Positions 9,627-19,042 of a stretch of DNA of 64,000 bases are shown piece after piece; position 1 is the stretch's first letter; every line of letters begins with the position of its first letter. This DNA is from Oligoflexia bacterium (GTDB lineage Bacteria > Bdellovibrionota_G > JANQFH01), in the NCBI GenBank assembly GCA_028277945.1, contig JANQFH010000008.1, forward strand, positions 383,442 to 447,441. The letters are read 5' to 3'. The notes beneath the pieces are model-generated. The model ran no database searches, was not told where the DNA came from, and saw nothing but the letters and a program-made list of their open reading frames with translations. The translations under genes were made by a program, and so were the position numbers.

Positions 9627-10472
9627 GTGTATACTAATAATTTGGTTTTTATAGAAATAGATAAGCATCTACGTAAGATAAAAAAAAAATTCAAAAAGAA
9701 CCTAGTTGAACTGATTCAGGCAAGCTATGTAAAGTACAACAAAGTGCTTGGTAAAGATTTAATAAAAAAGAAACAAATACCGCTGGGCCTTGCCTTAGAG
9801 CTGGATATTTCTAGAAAGTTACAGTTTCTTCAATGGAAGAAAAAAATATACGAGCCACACATTTTCTGCCTTGCCCAAAAAGTCTTGAAAAAAGGCGATA
9901 CAGTTATTGATGCTGGGGCGCATATCGGCTATTGGGCATTAATTTTTTCAAGGTTGGTAGGGGCATCGGGGAAAGTATTTGCTTTTGAGCCTGAATTACA
10001 AAACTGGCAGGGGTTGTTGAAATCAATCGAGCTAAATGCGGCCAAAAATATTCACGCTGAACAATGTGGGTTGTCAAATGTAACAGAAGAGAGATGCTTG
10101 TTAAAATGTGAACATAATGATGGCGGACATTCTATCGTGTTTGATAGTGATCTTCAGGGGACTGAAAAAATAAGCACTAAAAGGTTAGACGACTTTCTGG
10201 CTAAAGAAGCTGATCTCCCCATAAAATTAGTAAAAATGGACGTTGAAGGCCATGAGCAGTACTGTCTTGAAGGAATGACAAAGATGCTGAGTGGCGTCAA
10301 TAAACCCCAGCATTTGATCATCGAGGTATCCAGGCGGGAACCCGAGAGGCGTCAAATGATTTATGAGATCGTCAGTAGCTATGGTTATGTCAGTTTGGAC
10401 ATTCATAAACTCCACCAGCGAAAACCAGTTGGACCGCTTGATGGGGGTGAAGATATGTATTTCTGTGCTTAG
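9627..10472 (+). CDS. FkbM-family SAM-dependent methyltransferase
   Basis: VIDAGAHIGYWALIFSRLVGASGKVFAFEPELQNWQGLLKSIELN ... PIKLVKMDVEGHEQYCLEGM. Confidence 0.85.
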   Translation: MYTNNLVFIEIDKHLRKIKKKFKKNLVELIQASYVKYNKVLGKDLIKKKQIPLGLALELDISRKLQFLQWKKKIYEPHIFCLAQKVLKKGDTVIDAGAHIGYWALIFSRLVGASGKVFAFEPELQNWQGLLKSIELNAAKNIHAEQCGLSNVTEERCLLKCEHNDGGHSIVFDSDLQGTEKISTKRLDDFLAKEADLPIKLVKMDVEGHEQYCLEGMTKMLSGVNKPQHLIIEVSRREPERRQMIYEIVSSYGYVSLDIHKLHQRKPVGPLDGGEDMYFCA

Positions 10473-10625
10473 CCTCGGAGAACGCCATGAGTGTAAACTG
10501 ATTTACTTGAGAGTAATGTTCCATTCATCTATTTCCGGGGAACCAGGTAGCCTGAGTGTAAATTAAAACCCCCTACAGTATACTTCGTTAGCCTAGCTTG
10601 ATTCGACGCCAATGTCTTTAATGCC

Positions 10626-10696
10626 GTAAATTAAGGCGAAGCCGACCCTAGGAAGACCAAGCAGGCGACAGCCTGCGCCGGAAATTCCTTAATTAC
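10626..10696. repeat. Nested inverted repeat upstream of large secreted-protein gene
   Basis: GTAAATTAAGG ... CCTTAATTAC flanking inner hairpin GCAGGC-gaca-GCCTGC. Confidence 0.55.
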
Positions 10697-10775
10697 ACAA
10701 AGTTAAGCGAAAATAGCCCCTTGACAGCGTATGCTGCATCACATATTAACGCGACAAAAAAATAGGACATTGAGC

Positions 10776-13700
10776 ATGCTCAAGGTAGTTCATTGTAGAA
10801 ATACAGCACTGAGTAGTTTAACTCTTGCTTGCCACCTGTTTCTCTCTATTTGTGTGGGTGGAGAGGCGCTCTTTGCGCAGGATCTTTCTGCTCCTTTGCC
10901 AGTAGAGATTAGTGAGCCATGGGGTATCTGGAGCGATGGTAACCCTTGGAATGTGCGTGGTTCATCGGTGGGTGCTGAATGCTTTGATGGCTTTTCGCTA
11001 CCTGATAATGACTGGATCGCTGAGAAAATTGCCAGCCAGCGTTTAGTTGCCCATGCTACAGACCGCCAAGTTATTGATTTGGCGCTTGATGAGTGGATTC
11101 AGCCCCATAGCCAAAGTCACAGCCATTGTTCGTACTTGAAACAATTCCATCAGGGAAAAGATTGGACATTTGATGTTACTCATGTCGATGTAACAACCCC
11201 TCAGTATATTCTGGTTACGTTTCCTAATCTCAGCCGAGCAGACACCCCTCCGCTTCAGTTTATACTTATGCGTCCCCCCAATTGGTCATTGTCCATGAGT
11301 GAACTTAGGGAGCGTAAGCTCCAAGCTGTAGCAAGTTTTCAAAGTGCGGACATCCCATACGGTCAGCAACTGTATGATAACTATGTAGCCAAGGCAATCA
11401 GGCTTGATGCGCGCAAGCAACAAGTCGAGGTTCATGGAACCGAACCGTGGAATTTCATGACATGGATTGTTGCAGGCAACAGCGCAGTTGAATGGACTCA
11501 CATTCCAAAACGCATGCAGTGGGATCAAGAGGCCTTGAATGCTTTTTATGGTTACGCGTTTGCGCCTTTTCAATTGTCTAAATGGCAGGCTCTGCCCTAC
11601 AAAATGCAAGCATTCATGGTGGAACATGGTCCAGAAACAGGCTCAGTTACTGTCACCGACAACGAATCATTGGTTCAAACGCTAAACCTAATGCTTGCAC
11701 TTGCTGAAACGCAAGAGATCGACCAGCCGTTGGTATGGAAACTTCCCGATGAATCTGAGGTCATCGTGACGCTTTTGCAGGCAGGCGAGGAGTTGGTAGC
11801 CATTTACGATGAACTTGAAGAGAGAAAGCGCCGAGAGCAAAGCACTGTTGCAGGTCTTCAGGATGCTGCCCACGATCTCGTGTTTACGGAAAAAGGACGT
11901 GGTGGTCTAGCTAGGTCCGCAGTTTTTGGTGGCATGCTCGTTTTGACGTCTAAAGCCGGTATGTTTACCGGCGTGGCTACATCAGTCGGCTCCATTCCAA
12001 TTATTGGTACGGCCGTGGTCAGCGCTGCTGGAATATGGACAATCGGCCTGCTCGTAGTGGGTGCGACATACTATTTCGTCGTCGTTGAACCAAGCGATTC
12101 TCCCTATGACATGGCCTATGGCACGTTTACATTTGGGGCTCATACAGCCACTTCTATAGGAACTGGCTTTGGGATGAGCCGACTACTTCTTAGGCCGCCC
12201 GTCATAATTCCAGGCCGTAATGGCAGTTTTCCAGCAAATGTAGAGCCAATGCCGCGGTTGCCCACCTCATCAAATCTGTGGCCACCCCGTCAGACGAGTT
12301 TACCTGTTTTGTCCGATGATTTTGCAAATGCTACGTGGATTCCAAGAGCAGATGGTGTTCCTGCTAGCGGTCTTACCTCGCGTGGTCCTAGCTCAGTGGC
12401 ATCACGGGGCGCCTTAGCCAGCGAGGAAGGAGGGGCACTAGCCCTCCAAGTAAGACCACCTAGAGCACCGCAGTCAACGCAGGCAAAACCTGCGACACAA
12501 GCTAAGGGTCAAAAACCTCCAGGAGATTCAAAGGTCAAACAAGTATCTGGGTCAGAAGAAAGTGCTGAGGAACTGTCGATGGTTGCCTCACTCTATGGCC
12601 CTGCGCTTAAACATCCAGATGTGTCTGTTGCGGAAGCAGTCGAGTCAGAAGACTTCGCTCTTCCCGAATACGAGAGGCGTCACAGAAGGCAAAAAGAACT
12701 TGAGGAGAGACTCAGGAATTTATCTCAGGAAGAGAAGGAACGCCTTTTTTGGCAGCATTTCGCTCGTAGAGGGGTTGATCGGAATCACTTTTTTTTGAAT
12801 GCCGTCTGGTACCTTCTGGCCATATTTTCAACGAAGTCCAATGATCCCTTTGCCGTTAGCAATCAAGGTGACGGTGGTTCCGCATCTGGACCTTCTGCTC
12901 CGTCCGGAGAGGTAAAGGATGAGCCAATATCAACTTCCGACTCTAAGAACCGACGCCGTCGCGATTACGACTTCCTTTACCCTGCGTATCCCGGATGGCA
13001 GCCGTTGACAGATTTTGCTCAAGCGCAAGTTGCCGGTGGTTATTCAGCATCCCTTGATAACATTGATGCCAGTCGCTGGGTCGTTCCTAGTGATGAAATA
13101 GACCGTTTACACTCTATACTTGTCGAATCAAAAAATCCTGATCCACAAGATTTGTGGGTTTCAACTGTAGAAGCGGCCAAACATAATCTTCAGTTCTTGG
13201 AGCTCTTTGTCCACTATGGAATTACCGCCCGTATTTTACGAAGCAAGCCTCATGCTCGCACTACAAATTTCCTCCTCGTTTACGAAGATGCTGCGACAGG
13301 TGCAAAGTACGTGAGACCTGTTGAAGCAAAAACCATGGAGCCATTCCCCAAGAGGAGAGGAAACAGAAGGAACAAAGGAAGCAAGTGGTTAAGCAGGGTT
13401 AAAGAGAAGCTGTTACAAGCCGCCAGACAGATTCACACGACCTCTATAGACCTTGACGAAGGTCGAATCTCTATAGGGCAGGAGGGCGTAACTCGACAAG
13501 ATGGAGCCGTTGTCATACTGTTTTCCATTCCCGTTGGCAGGCAATATGACCCTGAAGATATGCGTCGTAAACTCAAGGCCGAGCTTGCAAAAGAGGTAGA
13601 AAGGTATTCGAGTGGAGAGTGGTCATTGATGGACAGTGTAGCGGATATTGTCGTATTTGTTCAAGAGGTAGAGATGTCGCCATACAGAAAAGAAATACAG

Positions 13701-13907
13701 CACATAGAAGCATTTTACCCTTTGTTGGTGCTTCGACGTTCGGATACCTATGGTGAACCTGAACCCTGGTATGACAACTTTGAACCCTGGCACGAAGGCA
13801 GTCCATTTGTCGACTACCTACTTGGAAACCGAGAGGACTACTTACCGTGGATGGAAGGGCTGGATAATTTTGTTTATGATCCTGAGGCCCCGAAGGATGA
13901 AGAATAA
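10776..13907 (+). CDS. Large exported protein; hydrophobic Gly-rich central segment, Pro/Ser-rich linker, possible PD-(D/E)XK-like C-terminal domain
   Basis: Signal-like MLKVVHCRNTALSSLTLACHLFLSICVGGEALFAQ; central GGMLVLTSKAGMFTGVATSVGSIPIIGTAVVSAAGIWTIGLLVVGATYYFVVV; C-terminal NFLLVYEDAATGAKYVRPVEAKTMEPF. Confidence 0.6.
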   Translation: MLKVVHCRNTALSSLTLACHLFLSICVGGEALFAQDLSAPLPVEISEPWGIWSDGNPWNVRGSSVGAECFDGFSLPDNDWIAEKIASQRLVAHATDRQVIDLALDEWIQPHSQSHSHCSYLKQFHQGKDWTFDVTHVDVTTPQYILVTFPNLSRADTPPLQFILMRPPNWSLSMSELRERKLQAVASFQSADIPYGQQLYDNYVAKAIRLDARKQQVEVHGTEPWNFMTWIVAGNSAVEWTHIPKRMQWDQEALNAFYGYAFAPFQLSKWQALPYKMQAFMVEHGPETGSVTVTDNESLVQTLNLMLALAETQEIDQPLVWKLPDESEVIVTLLQAGEELVAIYDELEERKRREQSTVAGLQDAAHDLVFTEKGRGGLARSAVFGGMLVLTSKAGMFTGVATSVGSIPIIGTAVVSAAGIWTIGLLVVGATYYFVVVEPSDSPYDMAYGTFTFGAHTATSIGTGFGMSRLLLRPPVIIPGRNGSFPANVEPMPRLPTSSNLWPPRQTSLPVLSDDFANATWIPRADGVPASGLTSRGPSSVASRGALASEEGGALALQVRPPRAPQSTQAKPATQAKGQKPPGDSKVKQVSGSEESAEELSMVASLYGPALKHPDVSVAEAVESEDFALPEYERRHRRQKELEERLRNLSQEEKERLFWQHFARRGVDRNHFFLNAVWYLLAIFSTKSNDPFAVSNQGDGGSASGPSAPSGEVKDEPISTSDSKNRRRRDYDFLYPAYPGWQPLTDFAQAQVAGGYSASLDNIDASRWVVPSDEIDRLHSILVESKNPDPQDLWVSTVEAAKHNLQFLELFVHYGITARILRSKPHARTTNFLLVYEDAATGAKYVRPVEAKTMEPFPKRRGNRRNKGSKWLSRVKEKLLQAARQIHTTSIDLDEGRISIGQEGVTRQDGAVVILFSIPVGRQYDPEDMRRKLKAELAKEVERYSSGEWSLMDSVADIVVFVQEVEMSPYRKEIQHIEAFYPLLVLRRSDTYGEPEPWYDNFEPWHEGSPFVDYLLGNREDYLPWMEGLDNFVYDPEAPKDEE

Positions 13908-13915
13908 GACCCCAG

Positions 13916-13954
13916 CAGAGGTCGTCATTTCGATTGAGGTCACGACTACCTCTG
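13916..13954. repeat. Hairpin just after large exported-protein gene
   Basis: CAGAGGTCGTC ... CGACTACCTCTG (near-perfect inverted repeat); no T-tract so not called a terminator. Confidence 0.45.
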
Positions 13955-14096
13955 AACACGTTTCAATCAATAACTTCTTTAATTACAAATAGTTGTATCG
14001 GTTAGAGATAGAAACGGCGTATTAAAAAAGATGGTATAATAGTAAAGACTGCATCTGCCCCGCATCTCCGCCTCCAGATTGCCCTTTAAGAACGAT

Positions 14097-16970
14097 ATGA
14101 GTCTATTGCAGCTCAATAACGAGCCGTTATGGAGGCCTAGAGTGACACGCAAAGGCATTAGGAATGCCATTCTATGGCTGTTACCGTTCTTTCCCCTTTT
14201 CTTCTGTCCGCTTGGTTTCTCAAATCCCTTTGTTTTTAACCAAGACGGTGACCCCAACGGCACCACGTCGTTCAATGAGCGCGGTCGTTTTCTCTTTGAA
14301 AACGGCTCCGGCAACACCATTGAAAACCATGCCAACCACCACGTCTGTTCTAACCCAGCTTACTCAGCGGCTAATTGGCAGGAGATGGATGGTACACGCG
14401 GCGGTGACACCGGTACACCCAGTTGGGTAGTAGGCAGTAGTACAGAGATTCCCAGTCTTGACTTCACCCGTGCCAACAAACACTACGTTAAATTTGATGA
14501 CAACGACACCACAAACTGTACCAGTGGCAACGATCCCTGGGACCACGCCGACAATACTATGGATTTCGCCATGGAAGCTTGGGTCAAACCTGAGCTCAGC
14601 CTCACTTGCTCTGAGCTTGGTGATAAGTACATGATTATCTCCAAATGGGATGGCTCTTCACAGTGTTCGTATCAGGTTTGGTTGGAAGCCGTCGATAAGG
14701 ACGGTCCGAGCTGTAGTGACGGTGACATGGTTTACCGTCTACGGGCGCAGTTTGACGATTCAGGCGGCAGCTTTAGTTGCGCTAGCCCCTGTGAAGTTGA
14801 GTATGCAGACAGCACCGATATTTCTGCCGATGAATGGACGCATATTACAGCGTTATTCAGGCCGGATGCGACTTCTTCACTTGCACTGCTTCTTATCAAT
14901 GGAAAATATGGTCAGCCAGAGGCGGCAGCAGCAACCTGCGAAGACAGCAGTGCTATCGCAGACCCCTTTCTAATCAAGAACAGTACGCAGGACCTTTTTA
15001 TTGGCATTGATAAAGCAAGCGGCACGCATGCCTTTGAGGGCAAGATTGGTGGGGTCAGCATTGTTGAGGCCGATCAAAAGATCCAAGTTGAACGTACCAT
15101 TATAGCGAACCATTTCGACAGTGCCACTAATTCTCTCGTCTCTCCTGGCAATTGGTTCAAAAACTACCTCTATTTGGAGAACGGTGCGACCATTGATACC
15201 GTTAAAAAACGGTTTGGTGGCGGTTCTATTGAATTAGATGGCGTTAACGACTACGTCCAAAATATTACGCCAAAGGCCTTTTCGGAATTGGACACTTCAC
15301 TGTCCATGGAGGGTTTGACGGTAGAGGCGTGGATCCGACCGGTGGATGCCGATGGTGGTGGCTCTAGAGAGCAAACCATCCTCTCGCGTTGGTTGCTTCA
15401 AGACGATGTTGGCTGCACAAGAGATGACGCCAATAGCAGTTTTATCTTAAAACTCACCAACGCTGGCAAGCTCGAGTTTACGGTCCTGGATGATACCAAC
15501 ACCCCGGTCACGGAAACGGGATCCACAACACTGGCTGACAATACCTGGTATCATGTGGCCGCCTCAGTGGTTCATTTTGGCCAGTTCCTGACTCCGGACA
15601 AGCTTTATGTCTTTGTTGATGGGAAAAGCGATTCAGCGTCTCCAGCCAGTTTCAATAACGGTATTAACGTTAGCCAAGACAACTTCTACATCGGTAACAC
15701 CAAGAATTCCGGTACCAACAGCTGCAGCCCTCCCAATGATCACTTTGAGGGTAATATTGATGAGGTCATGGTTCAAACTTGGCGAAATGGCACTGTCGGC
15801 CAAAAGGAGTCCTTCAATCCCGGCGTCGTCATCAATGAGGTCAATTACAAGGCCAGCGAGGAGAAGATAGAGCTCTACGTGTTTGCCGACCTTGGCCATA
15901 CACTTAACCTTGATGACTATGAGATCGCTGCCTGCACAGGAGGTCTTGAGACCATCCTGCTGGATGACGCTTGTGGGGCACAGTGTTCATCGAAGATCGT
16001 TGATCCTGGGGATATTATTACCATTGTTTTAGATACGACATCGCCGCCTGCAGATACCAGTTGTAATGATGGCAGTGCCGGAACTTGCACCTGGTATTCG
16101 GGTAACTCTGCGTCGGCAGATGACCTTGATGCCGGTGATCTGGCCGACGTCGAAGGCCTGCGTTTGTTTAATCGCAATATCAGCACGGCCAATCAGCTCT
16201 TTACATCTTTGATCGACTACGTCGCCTGGGGAGGGCTTAAGAGTGGGTGTAATGATAACGCCACCAAACTCGGGCGCAGCACTTGGCAGGATGAAGATTT
16301 TATCGATGTTGACGTTATTACCGATAACACACGAACGATTGGTCTCAGAGTTGATGGCGACAACGCCCGAGGCATATTAGATTGGGTGGTTAAAGAGGAC
16401 AGCATCGGAGCCCTAAATAGCAGTGCAACTACAGCGGTCGAGCTACTGAGCTTTGAGGCAACCATACAACCGGCCGGCTCAACCCTGTTGGAATGGCAAA
16501 CGGGCGCTGAGTTCGATACCCTTGGTTTTAATCTCTTACGTGCTGCAAACGCAGGTGAGCCTAAGCAGCAGATTAATACGACGTTGATTCAAAGCCGTGG
16601 CAGCGCGGGAAGCGGTGCTTTCTACACCTTTGATGATTTTACAACTCATGGGACAGCTTATCTCTATTGGTTGGAAGAGGTGGTGCACAGTGGCAGCAAA
16701 CTCCTATATGGGCCCTATCAATCTAAGATCGTGTCGCAGAGCAAGGCTGAGCAAGTGCAACAAGGTACTGATCAAGGACCCGTAGCAGGCGGGCCTTCGG
16801 CCGAAGGCGATGATCTGGCAGGTGCAGGGTCCACTCCTAGCACTTCGCCGGGTTGTGGTCGCATAGTTGCCTCGGAATCACTAGCTGGCCTCAGCTTAAC
16901 TATGATCATGCTTCTAGCGCTTTTCTTGAGCACTAGAACCTTCCTCATTGGTAGGTGGTTTGGTTCGTAA
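14097..16970 (+). CDS. Exported LamG/concanavalin-A-like protein with lamin-tail-like region and C-terminal TM anchor
   Basis: Two LamG-like segments (MDFAMEAWVKPELS; SMEGLTVEAWIRPVDADG...DKLYVFVDGK); VVINEVNYKASEEKIELYVF (LTD-like); C-terminal PGCGRIVASESLAGLSLTMIMLLALFLSTRTFLIGRW. Confidence 0.75.
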   Translation: MSLLQLNNEPLWRPRVTRKGIRNAILWLLPFFPLFFCPLGFSNPFVFNQDGDPNGTTSFNERGRFLFENGSGNTIENHANHHVCSNPAYSAANWQEMDGTRGGDTGTPSWVVGSSTEIPSLDFTRANKHYVKFDDNDTTNCTSGNDPWDHADNTMDFAMEAWVKPELSLTCSELGDKYMIISKWDGSSQCSYQVWLEAVDKDGPSCSDGDMVYRLRAQFDDSGGSFSCASPCEVEYADSTDISADEWTHITALFRPDATSSLALLLINGKYGQPEAAAATCEDSSAIADPFLIKNSTQDLFIGIDKASGTHAFEGKIGGVSIVEADQKIQVERTIIANHFDSATNSLVSPGNWFKNYLYLENGATIDTVKKRFGGGSIELDGVNDYVQNITPKAFSELDTSLSMEGLTVEAWIRPVDADGGGSREQTILSRWLLQDDVGCTRDDANSSFILKLTNAGKLEFTVLDDTNTPVTETGSTTLADNTWYHVAASVVHFGQFLTPDKLYVFVDGKSDSASPASFNNGINVSQDNFYIGNTKNSGTNSCSPPNDHFEGNIDEVMVQTWRNGTVGQKESFNPGVVINEVNYKASEEKIELYVFADLGHTLNLDDYEIAACTGGLETILLDDACGAQCSSKIVDPGDIITIVLDTTSPPADTSCNDGSAGTCTWYSGNSASADDLDAGDLADVEGLRLFNRNISTANQLFTSLIDYVAWGGLKSGCNDNATKLGRSTWQDEDFIDVDVITDNTRTIGLRVDGDNARGILDWVVKEDSIGALNSSATTAVELLSFEATIQPAGSTLLEWQTGAEFDTLGFNLLRAANAGEPKQQINTTLIQSRGSAGSGAFYTFDDFTTHGTAYLYWLEEVVHSGSKLLYGPYQSKIVSQSKAEQVQQGTDQGPVAGGPSAEGDDLAGAGSTPSTSPGCGRIVASESLAGLSLTMIMLLALFLSTRTFLIGRWFGS

Positions 16971-17124
16971 CACCTTCACCTAATACCTAGTGATGAAAAT
17001 CTACTTATATATTTCAGCTTTTCTCTTGCAAACTGGTTTTGGGTGGGTTAAATTCTACCCAGCTTGTGTTTGTATTGCATTAAGTAAGTAAGTACAAGTT
17101 ACTAAAAACAGGGGGAAAGGGGTA

Positions 17125-18879
17125 ATGGGCCGAGCCATCAGGCACAGTCCGCAACTTGCAATTCTGCTCTCTCTGTTCTGTCTCTCCAGTCAAGTTCAAT
17201 CCGATTCGACTTATCCAACGATTTATGAGCTGTCCAACCTCTATGGCATCCACAGCGCCTTTTCTAAAAGTCGTTTCGGCGCCTATATAGCCGCTCTTAA
17301 GGTTGATAACGGCGATATTCGTTTAGCTGTGAGTGCCCCGGGCGAGGATCAAGGCACAGGGGCTGTCTACGTTTATACGCTCGGACAAGAGTCAAAAAAA
17401 TTTGAGTTTGTTGTTAGGGGTCTCACAACATTGAGTCTTTTTGGTGAGCCGCTTCGTGCCATTGGAGATGTGAATCAGGATGGCTATGAAGACTTTTTGG
17501 TAGGTACTCAGAATGGAGTATCCCCTCCCGGCCTCACCCTCTTTGTTTTCTCTGGTGCCGACGGTAGCCTCATTTATAAAATTCCTGGTGTGTGGAACGG
17601 CAACAGAGCCGGTGACGTTAATAACGATGGCGTTGAAGATATTGTCGCTAGCGATCATGGTGTTGCCTTGCCTTCTGTGCAGGTGTTTTCAGGCGCAGAC
17701 GGCATGCCGCTCCACCCAGCCGTTTCTAGCATTAGCGGTAGCTCGGGTTTTGGTGTCTCTCTAGGTGGTGTGGGTGATGTGAACAACGATGGCTTTAATG
17801 AGATCATCGTTGGTGACGACAGAGTAGATGGTGCAAAGGGTGCCGCTTATGTACTATCTGGTGCAGATATGAGCGTGCTTAAAACCTTTAAGGGTGCCGA
17901 TCCAGATGGCCACTTTGGTATCAATGTTGCCGTAATTGACCGCAAGGTCATCATAGCCAGTTTTGATCCTGCAGACAACACTGCAGCGGGTACAGTTGAC
18001 TTTTTTGATATACAGGGAAAGAGCTCTGCACCTCTGTTTACACTCACGGGCTCAGGGAGCGGGCACCTTGGCAGAACGATTACCGATATTGGTACCATCG
18101 GTGGCAAGCATTTAGTCCTGCTTGGCGAACCAGGGGCTTGGCATACAGTCATTGATGGTGTGACTTCAGGAGGTCTTGGGGGTGGAGGTATCCATACCTA
18201 TGGTCTTGATGATATCTTGCAGGGACCACCTGGACGACTACATTTTGTTTCAACGGCTAACGGCGCAATCCTGCACACCCATGTAGACACAACAAAGGGG
18301 GGACATTATGCCCAAGCGGCTGTGCCGCTTAAAGACTTAGATTCCGATGGCAGTATGGAATTTGCTGTAGGTGCTCCGTTAGCAGGAGAGGAAGTGTTTG
18401 ATGGTGAGGTCACTATCGAATCGTTGTTGAATGCGTCGTTGGTTGCTGCCCTTGGCATGCGAGATTCCAGTGCCTATGGAGAGGATAGTCCTGGCTGTTT
18501 AGGAAAGACGACGGTCAGTTTTAAATCCGTAGCAAAGATCGGCAGTGACCTTCAGCTTGAGGTGGCCAACTCTAACATGACTTCCGGCTTTGTGCTTGCT
18601 GGTGTCGGCAAACTTGATGAGGGAATCACAATCTCTGGGGTCAAGGTGTTGATCGACCTGCAGCAGTTTTTTAGCACTTATCCACTCACGGTTAGCGGCG
18701 GACTTGGTCGTACGAGTGTGCCCGTTCCCGACAACCCCGAGTTGGTTGGCTCCGCCTTTTTTATTCAAGGGGTTGTCATGGGTGCATGCAACCCCACAGA
18801 TGGCAGGCAGCTGTCGCTAGAGGTCTCCATGCCGCAGCTCAGCGCCTCCACAGGGTTTGTCGTTCCCATTTTGCCGTAG
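17125..18879 (+). CDS. Exported FG-GAP/integrin-alpha-like beta-propeller protein
   Basis: Signal peptide; repeated GDVNQDGYEDFLVG, GDVNNDGVEDIVAS, GDVNNDGFNEIIVGD. Confidence 0.85.
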   Translation: MGRAIRHSPQLAILLSLFCLSSQVQSDSTYPTIYELSNLYGIHSAFSKSRFGAYIAALKVDNGDIRLAVSAPGEDQGTGAVYVYTLGQESKKFEFVVRGLTTLSLFGEPLRAIGDVNQDGYEDFLVGTQNGVSPPGLTLFVFSGADGSLIYKIPGVWNGNRAGDVNNDGVEDIVASDHGVALPSVQVFSGADGMPLHPAVSSISGSSGFGVSLGGVGDVNNDGFNEIIVGDDRVDGAKGAAYVLSGADMSVLKTFKGADPDGHFGINVAVIDRKVIIASFDPADNTAAGTVDFFDIQGKSSAPLFTLTGSGSGHLGRTITDIGTIGGKHLVLLGEPGAWHTVIDGVTSGGLGGGGIHTYGLDDILQGPPGRLHFVSTANGAILHTHVDTTKGGHYAQAAVPLKDLDSDGSMEFAVGAPLAGEEVFDGEVTIESLLNASLVAALGMRDSSAYGEDSPGCLGKTTVSFKSVAKIGSDLQLEVANSNMTSGFVLAGVGKLDEGITISGVKVLIDLQQFFSTYPLTVSGGLGRTSVPVPDNPELVGSAFFIQGVVMGACNPTDGRQLSLEVSMPQLSASTGFVVPILP

Positions 18880-19042
18880 GAGCTCGGCAGGATACATTTG
18901 AAACCAAGGTACATCAGGAAGAATAAAATCAAGCCCGGAATTTTGTGCTGGTGCTGATTGATGACGACCTACAACCATATAGGGTGGGGTGCTCTTGCGT
19001 TTCATTTCGTGCAATCCCAAAACTCATGTCCAGTCTGTCACC

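Noticed and set aside
10776-14097. Classical CDI/polymorphic toxin-immunity pair
   Set aside because: No small immunity-like ORF follows the large gene; next convincing CDS is the LamG protein
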